The notes under the pieces were generated by a model. The model was not told where the DNA came from. It saw nothing but the letters and a program-made list of their open reading frames with translations, and ran no database searches. A DNA stretch of 64,000 nt, taken from SAR202 cluster bacterium bin87 (GTDB lineage: Bacteria; Chloroflexota; Dehalococcoidia; Lucifugimonadales; UBA3495). A program made the position numbers and the translations under genes. Shown in pieces: positions 18,354 to 26,426 of the stretch. The DNA lies in the NCBI GenBank assembly GCA_002238825.1, contig MPNC01000001.1, positions 310,001 to 374,000 on the forward strand. The letters run 5' to 3'. Positions within the stretch are counted from its first letter, which is position 1. Each line of letters opens with the position of its first letter.

Positions 18354-19157
18354 GTGTCACAACAGTTCGCGGAGCCGCCCATCGTGGTCAAGATCGGCGG
18401 GAGCACCCTGGGCGGAAACGATACCTCGTTGCAGGACCTGGTGGCCCTGCACGCTTCTGGAAAACCGGTGGTAATCGTTCATGGCGGGGGCAACGTCATC
18501 AGCGAATGGATGCAGCGGCAGAATCTGGCTCCGAATTTCGTGAACGGGTTGCGGGTGACCGATGGGCCGTCGCTGGAGATTGTGGTGGCGGTGCTGGGCG
18601 GGTTGGTGAACAAGGAACTGACCGCGCAGATGCAGCGACTGGGCGCGCCTACCATCGGGATCAGCGGTATGGACGGCAATCTTTTGCAGGCCCATGTGGC
18701 GAATCCCGACCTGGGTTACGTGGGCGAGGTTACCGCCGTCGAAACCGGGCCGGTGCGGGCGATTGTATCGGCGGGGTTCATACCCATGGTGTCGCCCATC
18801 GCGGTGGATGTCAGCCGGGACAGCGAGCACGCGGGTCAACCGCTGAACGTGAACGGAGATACGGCGGCAGGGGCGCTGGCGCACGCACTGCGCGCTGAAC
18901 GCATCATTTTCCTGACCGACGTGGCTGGCGTAATGGACAACGGCGGCCGGGTGATTCCACGACTGGACGCGCGTGGCGCGGAGCAACTTCGAGCGTCGGG
19001 TGTGGCACGGGGCGGAATGTTGCCGAAGCTGGCGGCGTGCCTGGACGCACTGGCAGACGCGGCGGTTCCGATGGCGCACATCGTGGACGGACGGGAACCC
19101 GGCGCGGTGATGAACTGCGTCAACGAGAGGCCGGTGGGGACCAGGATCACCCCGTGA
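18354..19157 (+). CDS. argB: Acetylglutamate kinase
   Basis: This amino-acid kinase phosphorylates N-acetylglutamate, the second arginine step. Its 267 residues include VVKIGGSTLGG, the VHGGGNVIS glycine loop, NGLRVTDGPSLE substrate contacts, LNVNGDTAAGALA and FLTDVAGVMDNGGRVIPRL. A start at the GTG at 18354 is preferred over the GTG at 18339, because GAGGAA then lies 7 bp upstream. It trails argJ by 82 bp. The N-terminal helix linked to arginine feedback is not obvious, so allosteric control is uncertain. Confidence 0.93.
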   Translation: MSQQFAEPPIVVKIGGSTLGGNDTSLQDLVALHASGKPVVIVHGGGNVISEWMQRQNLAPNFVNGLRVTDGPSLEIVVAVLGGLVNKELTAQMQRLGAPTIGISGMDGNLLQAHVANPDLGYVGEVTAVETGPVRAIVSAGFIPMVSPIAVDVSRDSEHAGQPLNVNGDTAAGALAHALRAERIIFLTDVAGVMDNGGRVIPRLDARGAEQLRASGVARGGMLPKLAACLDALADAAVPMAHIVDGREPGAVMNCVNERPVGTRITP

Positions 19158-19173
19158 CTGAGGCTGCGACAAC

Positions 19174-19214
19174 AAACTATCGGGGGCGGGTCAACGACCC
19201 GCCCCCGATAGTTT
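19174..19214. terminator. Bidirectional terminator after argB
   Basis: A perfect 19-bp stem (19174-19192 against 19196-19214) closes on a 3-nt loop. The core is CGGGGGCGGGTC. AAAC and GTTT lie at the ends of the arms. It sits between convergent genes. Confidence 0.75.
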
Positions 19215-19237
19215 GAGGACCGTCAATCTTGCAGAGA

Positions 19238-19702
19238 TCAGGCCGCGATGAGGTCCTTGGAGACGGCGTCGGGGATCAAGTCGCCCTCCGAGGCCAGGTG
19301 GGCCTTGATAGCGGCGGCGGCGGAGCTGATCAGTTCCGGATCCAGGTTGGCGGCGGCCTCGGGATAACCGGCCTCGGTCAGGTGGGTCGCGGTCTGCTCC
19401 CGGAGCTGCTCCAGGGAAAACTCGAGCTGGGCGGCACTGTCGCGCATTTCCTCGGGGTAGTCGACGTGGGATCCGCCGGCGCCGAGCTTGTCGTAGCCGC
19501 CCTTGTGCCAGTGACCGCGGGCTCCGTGGGGGTCAAACCGGACGATCTCAACGCCGTTGACGTCCACGCCGAAAGTGGGGCCGCCGAACTTGGCCTTCAA
19601 GCAGCGCAGCGGCCAGAGATACATCGTGACGTCGCCGGTCTTGCTCAACGGGCGAACCATCACGCGGCCCAGATAGGACTCGCCATCAATCATCGTTGCC
19701 AT
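19238..19702 (-). CDS. Conserved-looking hypothetical protein, 154 residues
   Basis: I do not recognise a family. The N-terminal half has mixed strands with MVRPLSKTGDVTMYLWP, GVDVNGVEIVRFDPHG and RGHWHKGGYDKLGAGGSHVDYPEEM, which is rich in His, Gly and Asp. The C-terminal 70 residues are helical. There is no signal peptide, membrane segment or cysteine pair beyond one Cys. An AGGAGGAT ribosome-binding site 8 bp before the ATG and normal codon use support it as a real gene. It is monocistronic and convergent to argB. Confidence 0.65.
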   Translation of the reverse strand: MATMIDGESYLGRVMVRPLSKTGDVTMYLWPLRCLKAKFGGPTFGVDVNGVEIVRFDPHGARGHWHKGGYDKLGAGGSHVDYPEEMRDSAAQLEFSLEQLREQTATHLTEAGYPEAAANLDPELISSAAAAIKAHLASEGDLIPDAVSKDLIAA

Positions 19703-20120
19703 GAAAATATCCTCCTGACGGCGGTTTCAATCCGCCGGGTACTCACCCGCGTATAGTAACACACAACTCCAATGCCCCATCGATCTCCATTTCAGAGCCT
19801 GTGCAAAGTAATGCACTTCTTTGGTTTACGCTCATCCTGAGCCTGTCGAAGGATGTCGCCGACGCCGGAGTCGTGGTTCGACAGGCTCACCATGAATGGT
19901 GAGAGGGACCTTGCACAAGCTCCGTGCCCATTTATTCGGTTGCCAGCGCTCAAATCGAATTCCGGTCACGAGTCGCCAACCGCCGATGGCAGTTGCCGAA
20001 GGCGCCGAACTAAAGGATAGCGGATGGCAATCGCGTCAACCGATGCGCTCATGGGGACCGACATACCATGCGCCGGCAGGCGTTATACTTTCCGCACGCA
20101 CGCACAAAGAGAGAGAAGTG
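19703..20120. other. Divergent intergenic region, 418 bp, with one nested repeat
   Basis: It contains element C (19795-19922). About 31 bp upstream of the lipoprotein start is a TATACT -10-like hexamer (20084-20089), without a well-spaced -35. No coding sequence is supported. Confidence 0.5.
19795..19922. repeat. Nested inverted-repeat element C
   Basis: The outer arms GAGCCTGTGCAAAG (19795-19808) and CCTTGCACAAGCTC (19909-19922) match at 12 of 14 positions. Inside lies a perfect 12-bp inverted repeat, GAGCCTGTCGAA (19839-19850) with TTCGACAGGCTC (19877-19888). The inner pair is the familiar 'CATCCTGAGCCTGTCGAAGGATG' dispersed hairpin. The outer pair is unrelated to it. Confidence 0.6.
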
Positions 20121-21491
20121 ATGACTCGTTCAACCCTGAAGATAGGGAGCGTGATGCTGCTGGCCGCGTCTTTCGTGTTGGTGGTGGCCGCATGCGGACA
20201 GAGCGCAGCACCGGCGGAGCAATCCGAGCCGGCTGCGGCCGCGACCACGGCGCCGGTGGTCGCGCCCGCGTCGGGCAGTTCCGCGCCGGCGGCTGCGCCC
20301 ACTACCGCGCCCGCGGAGGCGGCCCAGGCGACGCCGGCCGTAGTGTTGCCCACCGGTGAACTGCCGGCCACCAGAGCGCCAACTTCGACGCCGGCCCAGG
20401 AAGCAGAAGCCAGGCCGATAGCGCAGAATATCCCGAACGTTGAGGGCATCGACGCTTGGCTCAACACCGACGAAGAGCTCACCATTCAGGATCTGGTTGG
20501 CGAGGGCAACGTGGTGCTGGTCGACTTCTGGACCTACACCTGCGTCAACTGCATTCGGACGCTGCCGTTCCTGCGGGACTGGTGGTCGCGATACGAGGAC
20601 GACGGGCTGGTGATCCTGGGCATCCACACGCCGGAGTTCGAGTTCGAGAAGGACCACGACAACGTCGCGGAAGCTTTGGAGACGCACGAAATCGGGTGGC
20701 CGGTGGCACAGGACAACGCGAGGGTCACGTGGCGCAATTTCGAGAACCGCTACTGGCCGGCGAAGTACCTGTTCAACAGCCATGGCGAGATGATCTACTC
20801 GCACTTTGGCGAAGGGGCCTACGGCGAAACCGAGCAGAAGATAAGGAACGCGCTGGTGGAAGCGGGGGCGGACCTGTCTGACGATCCACTGGACCTGCCG
20901 GAAGACCAGGTGCGGGACTCGGCGTTCCAGGCGGCGCGGGTCGGCGGAAGCGCTCCGGTGACGCCTGAGCTGTACGCCGGTTGGGAACGGAACGTGGGCG
21001 TCGCAAGGTCGGGCCGGCACCCCTACGTGGCCCAGTTTGAGGACTATTTCCAGTCGATCCTCGACGGTGGTAACGGCCTTATCGACGTTTCCGTGCCGCA
21101 GGACCTGAACCCGCACCTGCTGTACTTCCAGGGTCAATGGTCGGTGGAGCCGGAGCGGATCCGGCACGCGCGGGTGACCGAGGACCTGGAGGACTACCTG
21201 GCGTTGAACTATGCCGCCAAGAGCGTAAACGCCGTCATTACCTCCGACTCGGGCGAGCCTTATCAGGTGGTTGTCACGGTGGACGGAGCGATGCTCACCG
21301 AAGAGAATGCCGGCGCGGACATCCAGTGGGACGAGAAGGGATGGTCTTACATCATGGTGGACGAGCCAAGGATGTACGGGATCATCGATAATCCTCAGTA
21401 TCTGCCGCAATCCATCCTGACAATGCGGTCAAATTCCGACGACTTCGGCCTGTTTGCCTTCACCTTCGGCGTGTACGCGGAGGGTCCGTGA
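20121..21491 (+). CDS. TlpA/DipZ-like thioredoxin-fold lipoprotein
   Basis: A 456-residue exported lipoprotein. Residues 1-25 are a signal peptide ending in the lipobox VAAC (C25). Residues 26-98 form an Ala/Pro/Thr-rich linker. Residues 110-260 are a thioredoxin-like domain with the redox pair C141-V-N-C144 in WTYTCVNCIRTLPFL. The C-terminal 170 residues resemble the beta-sandwich 'thioredoxin-like C-terminal' domain found in DipZ proteins (FQGQWSVEPERIRHA). It probably reduces or oxidises disulfides outside the membrane. The CcdA-like membrane partner of DipZ is absent. The stop codon overlaps the next lipoprotein's start by one base. Confidence 0.88.
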   Translation: MTRSTLKIGSVMLLAASFVLVVAACGQSAAPAEQSEPAAAATTAPVVAPASGSSAPAAAPTTAPAEAAQATPAVVLPTGELPATRAPTSTPAQEAEARPIAQNIPNVEGIDAWLNTDEELTIQDLVGEGNVVLVDFWTYTCVNCIRTLPFLRDWWSRYEDDGLVILGIHTPEFEFEKDHDNVAEALETHEIGWPVAQDNARVTWRNFENRYWPAKYLFNSHGEMIYSHFGEGAYGETEQKIRNALVEAGADLSDDPLDLPEDQVRDSAFQAARVGGSAPVTPELYAGWERNVGVARSGRHPYVAQFEDYFQSILDGGNGLIDVSVPQDLNPHLLYFQGQWSVEPERIRHARVTEDLEDYLALNYAAKSVNAVITSDSGEPYQVVVTVDGAMLTEENAGADIQWDEKGWSYIMVDEPRMYGIIDNPQYLPQSILTMRSNSDDFGLFAFTFGVYAEGP

Positions 21492-22423
21492 TGCGTGCTG
21501 CTTGGTTGGCCGCTGCGGCGCTGGTCGGGTTGATGGCCCTGGCTGCATGCGGAGGATCGGCGCCGGTGAGCGCGCCCGCCCAACCCACCGCGGCTCCGGT
21601 TCTCCAGGTGCCGACGGTGGATCCGGGAGACGGTGAACTCGAATCTCACCTGGCAACCAAGGTGTTGGAGGTTGGGACGCAGAGGGTCGCGTTCCTGCTG
21701 AATACACAGAAAGCGCTGGTCAAAGCGCCGCAGGTCCACATATCGGTGGCCTCCGCTGACGGGTCGGTTCCGCCGACGGAGATAACCGCGCCCTACAACG
21801 CCTGGCCATACGGGGTGCGAGGATCATACGCGGCGCCGGTTGACTTTCCCGCTCCCGGAGACTACCGGCTGACGGTGATGCCGGTGGGTGGCGAGGTCAC
21901 CGGAGAGGCAGTAATCGACGTTTCGGTGCTGGAAGACTCGCCAATACCGTCGGTTGGAGAGCCGGCTCCGCCCAGCGAGACCAAGACGCTTGACGATCCT
22001 GCTGAAATCACCAACCTGACCACCGCGTACGACCCGGATGACGAGCTCTACCGCATATCCATTTCGGACGCTATCGAGTCGGGCCGGCCATCGGTGGTCG
22101 TGTTTGCCACGCCGGCGTTCTGCACCAGTCCGACGTGCGGCCCGCAGGTGGACACGGTGTCGGAATTGAGGGTCGAACACCCCGACGCCGCCAACTACAT
22201 CCACGTGGAACTGTACGATAACCCGGAGGCGATACAGGGCGATCTGAGCCGCGCAGAACTGGTTCCGGCGGCGGACGAATGGGGATTTACCCAGATCCCC
22301 GGCTGGACCAACGAGTCCTGGGTGTTCGTGTTGGACGGCGACGGTGTGGTGCGACACAGGTTCGAGGGCTTTGCAACGCTGATGGAACTGAAAGCGGCGT
22401 TGGCCGAGGTGGATGGTCTTTAG
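21491..22423 (+). CDS. Lipoprotein with C-terminal thioredoxin-like domain
   Basis: A 310-residue lipoprotein with lipobox LAAC at C20 and a short Pro/Ala linker. The middle (60-150) looks like an immunoglobulin-type beta-sandwich (GSYAAPVDFPAPGDYRLTVMP). Residues 185-310 are thioredoxin-like: SVVVFATPAFCTSPTCGPQ, then a strand and DGDGVVRHRFEG. The cysteines are C211 and C216, so the motif is CX4C rather than CxxC, as in Sco-like or atypical peroxiredoxin-like proteins. Start coupling (TGATG) to the preceding gene implies equal production of the two lipoproteins. Substrate is unknown. Confidence 0.8.
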   Translation: MRAAWLAAAALVGLMALAACGGSAPVSAPAQPTAAPVLQVPTVDPGDGELESHLATKVLEVGTQRVAFLLNTQKALVKAPQVHISVASADGSVPPTEITAPYNAWPYGVRGSYAAPVDFPAPGDYRLTVMPVGGEVTGEAVIDVSVLEDSPIPSVGEPAPPSETKTLDDPAEITNLTTAYDPDDELYRISISDAIESGRPSVVVFATPAFCTSPTCGPQVDTVSELRVEHPDAANYIHVELYDNPEAIQGDLSRAELVPAADEWGFTQIPGWTNESWVFVLDGDGVVRHRFEGFATLMELKAALAEVDGL

Positions 22424-22490
22424 ACTATCCCTTCCCACCTGATGGATAAGTCGGGCGTGACAATTGGTGCCAACCGGCAAATCCGAGTGA

Positions 22491-22519
22491 TTGACCGGGT
22501 AATTGGCCCGTGTTAGAGT
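22491..22519 (+). promoter_or_regulatory. Promoter of the T-box/ilvB transcript
   Basis: TTGACC (22491-22496) and TAGAGT (22514-22519) are separated by 17 bp, with TGT giving an extended -10. It lies just upstream of the T-box leader. Confidence 0.5.
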
Positions 22520-22525
22520 TTTCGT

Positions 22526-22815
22526 TGAAAAGCTGAGATGGAGACGAGTAAGCGGACGACGAGCGTCTTAGCGAGCCTGAGCCGGTGAAAGCAGGCACGG
22601 TTGTCCCGCCCAAAATCCCTCCGGAGCTGCCGGCTGAAATCCGCCTGCCGAAATCGGCGGTAAGTAAGCTCAGGCCGGGTTCGTTGCCCGTTAGAAGCAA
22701 CGGGACATGATGGTGTCCTGCCAGAGAGGTCCAAGGCGCTGGCATTGCCGGGAGCCGAGGGCAAATAGGGTGGTACCGCGGGCAATTGTCCGTCCCTATG
22801 GGACGGGCTTTTTTT
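22526..22815 (+). promoter_or_regulatory. T-box leader controlling ilvB, probable isoleucine specifier
   Basis: The invariant T-box GGGTGGTACCGCGGG lies at 22768-22782. It is followed by an intrinsic terminator: CCGTCCC (22790-22796), a 3-nt loop, GGGACGG and seven T residues (22809-22815). The 5' part has an AGTA-type motif (GACGAGTAAGCGG near 22543) and a long stem I. On its 3' side, GAAATCC places an ATC codon at 22639-22641, about 100 nt into stem I, consistent with tRNA-Ile sensing. Uncharged tRNA should pair with the T-box and prevent termination. The T-box and terminator are clear; the specifier assignment is inferred by position. Confidence 0.88.
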
Positions 22816-22891
22816 GTGTCGCAGTGACATTGATCCGCACGTTCTGGTGGCACGATCTGGCAGAAGGAACGACCTCGTACGGAGATACACC

Positions 22892-24586
22892 GTGAAACTG
22901 AAGGGTGCGGAAATAATCTGCGAAAGCCTGCTGAGGGAAGGAGTCGAAGCGCTGTTCGGCCACCCGGGAGGCGCGATACTGCCGTTCTACGACGCGCTGT
23001 GGTCATACCCCCAGCTGCGGCACGTGCTGGTGCGGCACGAGCAGTCGGCGGCGCATGCGGCCGACGGCTATGCCCGGATGACCGGGAAGCCGGGCGTGTG
23101 CGTGGCCACGTCAGGACCGGGAGCGACCAACCTGGTGACTGGGATCATGGGAGCCAAGGCGGACAGCGTGCCGCTGGTTGCGATCACCGGTCAGGTGGCC
23201 CGGGCCGCCCTGGGAACCGAAGCGTTCCAGGAGTGCGACATCTGCAGCATCGCCTCGGTGTGTACCAAGCGAACATACCTGGTCCTGTCCGCAAACGACC
23301 TGGCGCGCACGGTACGTGAGGCGTTCCGCGTGGCCCAGGAAGGGCGCCCCGGTCCGGTGTTGATCGACGTGCCCCGGGACGTGCAGCTGGAAGAGGCGGA
23401 GTTCGAGTATGCGGAGGCGCCTGTACCCGTAGAGGCGCAACTACCTGAAGAAACTCTGGAAAACGTCCGCAAGGCGGCGGATCTCATCAACCAGGCAGAG
23501 CGGCCGGTGATCATCGCGGGCCACGGAATCGTGAACTCGCGAGCGTTTGACGAGCTGCTGGCGGTGGCGGAAGGATCCGGCATCCCGGTAATCAACACGC
23601 TGCTGGGGTTGAGCAGTTTCCCGAGGAACCACCCCCAGAGCCTGGGGATGCTCGGCATGCACGGCATGTACTGGTGCAACATGGTGGTTGACCAGGCGGA
23701 CGTCATTGTAGGACTGGGGATGAGGTTCGACGACCGCGTCACGGGCCGGGTGTCGGGGTTTGCTCCCCACGCCAGGATTGTGCACCTGGATATCGAAGCC
23801 ACCCAGGTGGGGAGGATTGTGCCGGCGGAAGTGCCGCTGGTCGGAGACGCCAGGCCCATCCTGAAGGCGCTGGGCCCGTTGGTACAGAAAGTGGACCGGC
23901 CGGAATGGATGGGAACAATCGCCCAACTCAGGGCGCAGCACCCGTCGCTGGCGATTCCGCAGAGCGACGCTCTGATGCCCCAACAGGTTCTTACCGAATT
24001 GAACGAGATGCTGCAGGCCGACGATGACGCGGTGGTGGTGACCGGAGTGGGCCAGCACCAGATGTGGGCGGCGCAATACCTGTTCCTGAACCAGCCGAAC
24101 TCGTTCGTCACGTCCGGCGGATTGGGGGCGATGGGATTCGAGGTACCCGCGGCGCTGGGCGCTCAGCTGGCTCGGCCCGGGTCCACCGTCTGGTCGGTCG
24201 CGGGAGATGGCGGGTTCCAGATGACGCTGCAGGAACTGATAACAGCCGTGGAAGAGAAGCTGCCCATCAAGATAGCGTTGTTCAACAATGGATACCTGGG
24301 CATGGTGCGTCAGTGGCAGGAGATGTTCTTCGACGGCCATATAAAAGAGGTGCCGATGCCGGGGCCGGACTACGTCAAGCTGGCCGACGCCTACGGCATT
24401 CCGGCGCTGCGTGTAGAGCATCAGGAAGACGTGGCCGCCGCGTTGCAGCAGGCCAAGGACTATGACGGGCCGTTCCTCATCGAGTTTGTGGTCGAGCGGG
24501 AAACGAACGTGTTTCCCATGGTTCCGCCGGGCGGTTCGCTGGCCGACACGATGGAAGACCCCAGGACCATGGCGGTGGCCCGGTGA
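22892..24586 (+). CDS. ilvB: Acetolactate synthase, large (catalytic) subunit
   Basis: A TPP-dependent enzyme making acetolactate or acetohydroxybutyrate for valine, leucine and isoleucine. The 564 residues include GHPGGAILPFYD, the catalytic Glu E50 in VRHEQSAAHAADGYAR, the FAD/CoA-derived middle domain (GMRFDDRVTG) and the TPP motif GDGGFQMTLQEL followed by NNGYLGMVRQWQE. I start at the GTG at 22892 with GGAG 7 bp upstream; the open frame begins inside the T-box terminator. No ilvN regulatory subunit or ilvC follows, which is unusual for a T-box-controlled gene of this pathway. Confidence 0.93.
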   Translation: MKLKGAEIICESLLREGVEALFGHPGGAILPFYDALWSYPQLRHVLVRHEQSAAHAADGYARMTGKPGVCVATSGPGATNLVTGIMGAKADSVPLVAITGQVARAALGTEAFQECDICSIASVCTKRTYLVLSANDLARTVREAFRVAQEGRPGPVLIDVPRDVQLEEAEFEYAEAPVPVEAQLPEETLENVRKAADLINQAERPVIIAGHGIVNSRAFDELLAVAEGSGIPVINTLLGLSSFPRNHPQSLGMLGMHGMYWCNMVVDQADVIVGLGMRFDDRVTGRVSGFAPHARIVHLDIEATQVGRIVPAEVPLVGDARPILKALGPLVQKVDRPEWMGTIAQLRAQHPSLAIPQSDALMPQQVLTELNEMLQADDDAVVVTGVGQHQMWAAQYLFLNQPNSFVTSGGLGAMGFEVPAALGAQLARPGSTVWSVAGDGGFQMTLQELITAVEEKLPIKIALFNNGYLGMVRQWQEMFFDGHIKEVPMPGPDYVKLADAYGIPALRVEHQEDVAAALQQAKDYDGPFLIEFVVERETNVFPMVPPGGSLADTMEDPRTMAVAR

Positions 24587-24605
24587 CGGGAGCGGGAAGG
24601 ATCCC

Positions 24606-24742
24606 CTCACGCGTACCCAGTTCGTCATCGCGAGGAGCGAAGCGACGCGGCGATCTCCTTCCCTCGGTAGTGTTCCTTCCCCCGGTGAGATTGCCGCACT
24701 TCGTTCGCAAGGACGGTTCCAGTGAGACCAGGTATGCGTGAG
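24606..24742. repeat. Nested inverted-repeat element (second copy of the element A type)
   Basis: The outer arms (24606-24620 and 24728-24742; CTCACGCGTACCCAG against its near complement) match at 12 of 15 positions. The inner arms start CGTCATCGCGAGGAGCGAAG at 24623 and end CTTCGTTCGCAAGGACG at 24715. The inner repeat is the same type as in element A at 5708, but the outer arms are different in sequence. Confidence 0.55.
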
Positions 24743-24825
24743 AGGAACGCTGACTTGCCGCTGCGCGGGGTTGGTGGTAGAAGTAGGCATTGCGCAGAGA
24801 AGATTGCTGAGAACGGAGGTGCAGA

Positions 24826-25236
24826 ATGCCCCGGGTCACTATCCAGGAAGCTTCGCGGATCCTGAACGTTTCGCAGGACGTAATCCGCAAGGACGTCCGC
24901 AACGGCAAACTCCAGGCCACCCGTGAAGGCGGCCCGAATGGCAACCGGTGGATGGTGGACATCCCGGACGACGTCGAGGCATACACCGATGACTTCAAGG
25001 AAGGCATCCACGAATTGGCGCGAAGCCTCACCCCGTGGTGGTACGACAACCCCCGGCGCGAGGGCCTGGTGCACTACCTGGAAAGCCTGGGGATCGAGGA
25101 AGTGGAACCCTTCTTCCTGTGCGGGGCCAAGGGCGAAGACATCTGGCCGGCCACCGGGCACGAAACGCGGCAAAGGTGCCCCGAGTGCATACTTGAGGTC
25201 CACGATCAGGGGCTGCCGATGGAGACCAGAGAATAA
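24826..25236 (+). CDS. Helix-turn-helix (excisionase/MerR-like) protein with C-terminal cysteines
   Basis: A 136-residue protein. Residues 1-45 are a winged helix-turn-helix of the excisionase/MerR type: TIQEASRILNVSQDVIRKDVRNGKLQ. Residues 50-95 are helical and acidic with PWWYDNPRREGLVHYLESLG. The tail has C99 and a C118-P-E-C121 pair, a possible zinc site. The GGAGGT ribosome-binding site 6 bp before the ATG is strong. No integrase is near, so it is more likely a regulator than an excisionase. Target unknown. A hairpin terminator follows. Confidence 0.75.
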   Translation: MPRVTIQEASRILNVSQDVIRKDVRNGKLQATREGGPNGNRWMVDIPDDVEAYTDDFKEGIHELARSLTPWWYDNPRREGLVHYLESLGIEEVEPFFLCGAKGEDIWPATGHETRQRCPECILEVHDQGLPMETRE

Positions 25237-25258
25237 CCTGGCAAACGCCGCTATAGAG

Positions 25259-25290
25259 AACGAGCCGCGATGTTGCGGCTCGTTTCGTTT
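25259..25290 (+). terminator. Terminator after HTH gene
   Basis: AACGAGCCGC (25259-25268) pairs with GCGGCTCGTT (25275-25284) around a 6-nt loop, and TCGTTT follows. A convergent gene ends downstream. Confidence 0.65.
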
Positions 25291-25341
25291 GCTCTGTGGA
25301 TGTGGGGGGCACTGTGGACTCCACAGGCCCCGGAATGCCCA

Positions 25342-26268
25342 TCACGTCGTCCCGGCACTGAACGGTTTCAGGGCGGCGTAGATCACGTCGTTGATCGGCG
25401 TGGGGACCCCGGCTGATTCCCCGGCGCGAACCACGGCGCCGTTCAGCGCTTCGAGTTCCATGGGCCGTCCGGCCAACAGGTCGGCGTGCATCGACGCGCT
25501 CATGGCACCCTTGGCGGACTGCATATAGGCGAGAGTGTCGGCGACTATCGTCGGGGCCAGCTCCACGCCGGAAGCGCGGCCGGCCCGTTCGATCTCGGAC
25601 ATGCAACCGACAATGATCTTGTGCCATTCAGGACGGGGCAACAGGTCGCGCAGGTACTCGCGGGCCAGCGAGGTGGTGCCGGCCATCGTGGTGATAAACA
25701 GAAACTTGGTCCACAGGGTGACGGCGATGTCTTCCGACGCCTCAGCGGGCACGCCGGCATCCCGAAAGGCGGCGCAGACGACTTCCGCCCTTGCCTGGTG
25801 GGAAGGGCCGCTGCCACGGATGCTGCCGGTGACGATACGGACGATGTCGCCGGCCTGGGTAACGGCGCCGGGACCGGAACGGCCGGCTTCGATATAGGCG
25901 GCGCCGGGAAGCACGGCGGATTCCGGAAAGGCATCCACCAGGGGCAGGTAGGAGTCGATGCCGTTCTGCAGGCAGAGGATCGCTGTGTCGGAGCCGATCA
26001 TGGGGGCCATTTGCGGCACGGCCGCGGCGTTGTGGTAGGTCTTGGTGGTGAGCAGGGCGAGATCGACAGTGCCCACCTGGGCGGGCTGGTCGGTGGCAGC
26101 GCAGGGGACGGTGAATTCGCCGGCCTGGGTGTGCATGATGAGCCCATTGCGGCGGATGGCGTCGAGGTGTTCGCCGCGGGCGATGAGCGTCACGTCGTGT
26201 CCGCCGCGGGCGAGCATCCCGCCGAAGTAGCCGCCGATGCTGCCGGCGCCCATCACTGCCACTTTCAT
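25342..26268 (-). CDS. panE: 2-dehydropantoate 2-reductase family protein
   Basis: This family reduces ketopantoate to pantoate with NADPH on the way to coenzyme A. Its 308 residues have the Rossmann motif GAGSIGGYFGG at residue 8, LLTTKTYHNAA with the Lys that binds substrate, LQNGID, and the second-domain LWTKFLFITTMAGTTSLAR with the catalytic Lys. ApbA/PanE paralogues acting on other 2-oxoacids share these motifs, and no panB or panC is nearby, so pantothenate function is likely but not shown. I use the ATG at 26268, with GGGAGTGA upstream. Confidence 0.8.
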   Translation of the reverse strand: MKVAVMGAGSIGGYFGGMLARGGHDVTLIARGEHLDAIRRNGLIMHTQAGEFTVPCAATDQPAQVGTVDLALLTTKTYHNAAAVPQMAPMIGSDTAILCLQNGIDSYLPLVDAFPESAVLPGAAYIEAGRSGPGAVTQAGDIVRIVTGSIRGSGPSHQARAEVVCAAFRDAGVPAEASEDIAVTLWTKFLFITTMAGTTSLAREYLRDLLPRPEWHKIIVGCMSEIERAGRASGVELAPTIVADTLAYMQSAKGAMSASMHADLLAGRPMELEALNGAVVRAGESAGVPTPINDVIYAALKPFSAGTT

Positions 26269-26351
26269 CAATTCACTCCCATATTCAAGCGTTGCATTTT
26301 CCAGCGGCAGTATGCCATAGCCGGGAAGCGTGGGGCCTGGTCGCCGCAGCG

Positions 26352-26380
26352 TTGACGGTGGTTGTTCCCGGTGCTACATT
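26352..26380 (+). promoter_or_regulatory. Promoter of the luciferase-like monooxygenase gene
   Basis: TTGACG (26352-26357) and TACATT (26375-26380) are 17 bp apart; TGC precedes the -10 (TGCTACATT). The ATG is 47 bp downstream. Confidence 0.6.
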
Positions 26381-26426
26381 GGCCGAAATGATGATATTTA
26401 TCGCCCGAAACTAGAGGAGGGCTCGC

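Noticed and set aside
24826-25236. The helix-turn-helix protein as a phage excisionase
   Set aside because: The domain fits the excisionase/MerR fold, but no integrase or phage gene is adjacent, and the protein has a long C-terminal extension with cysteines.
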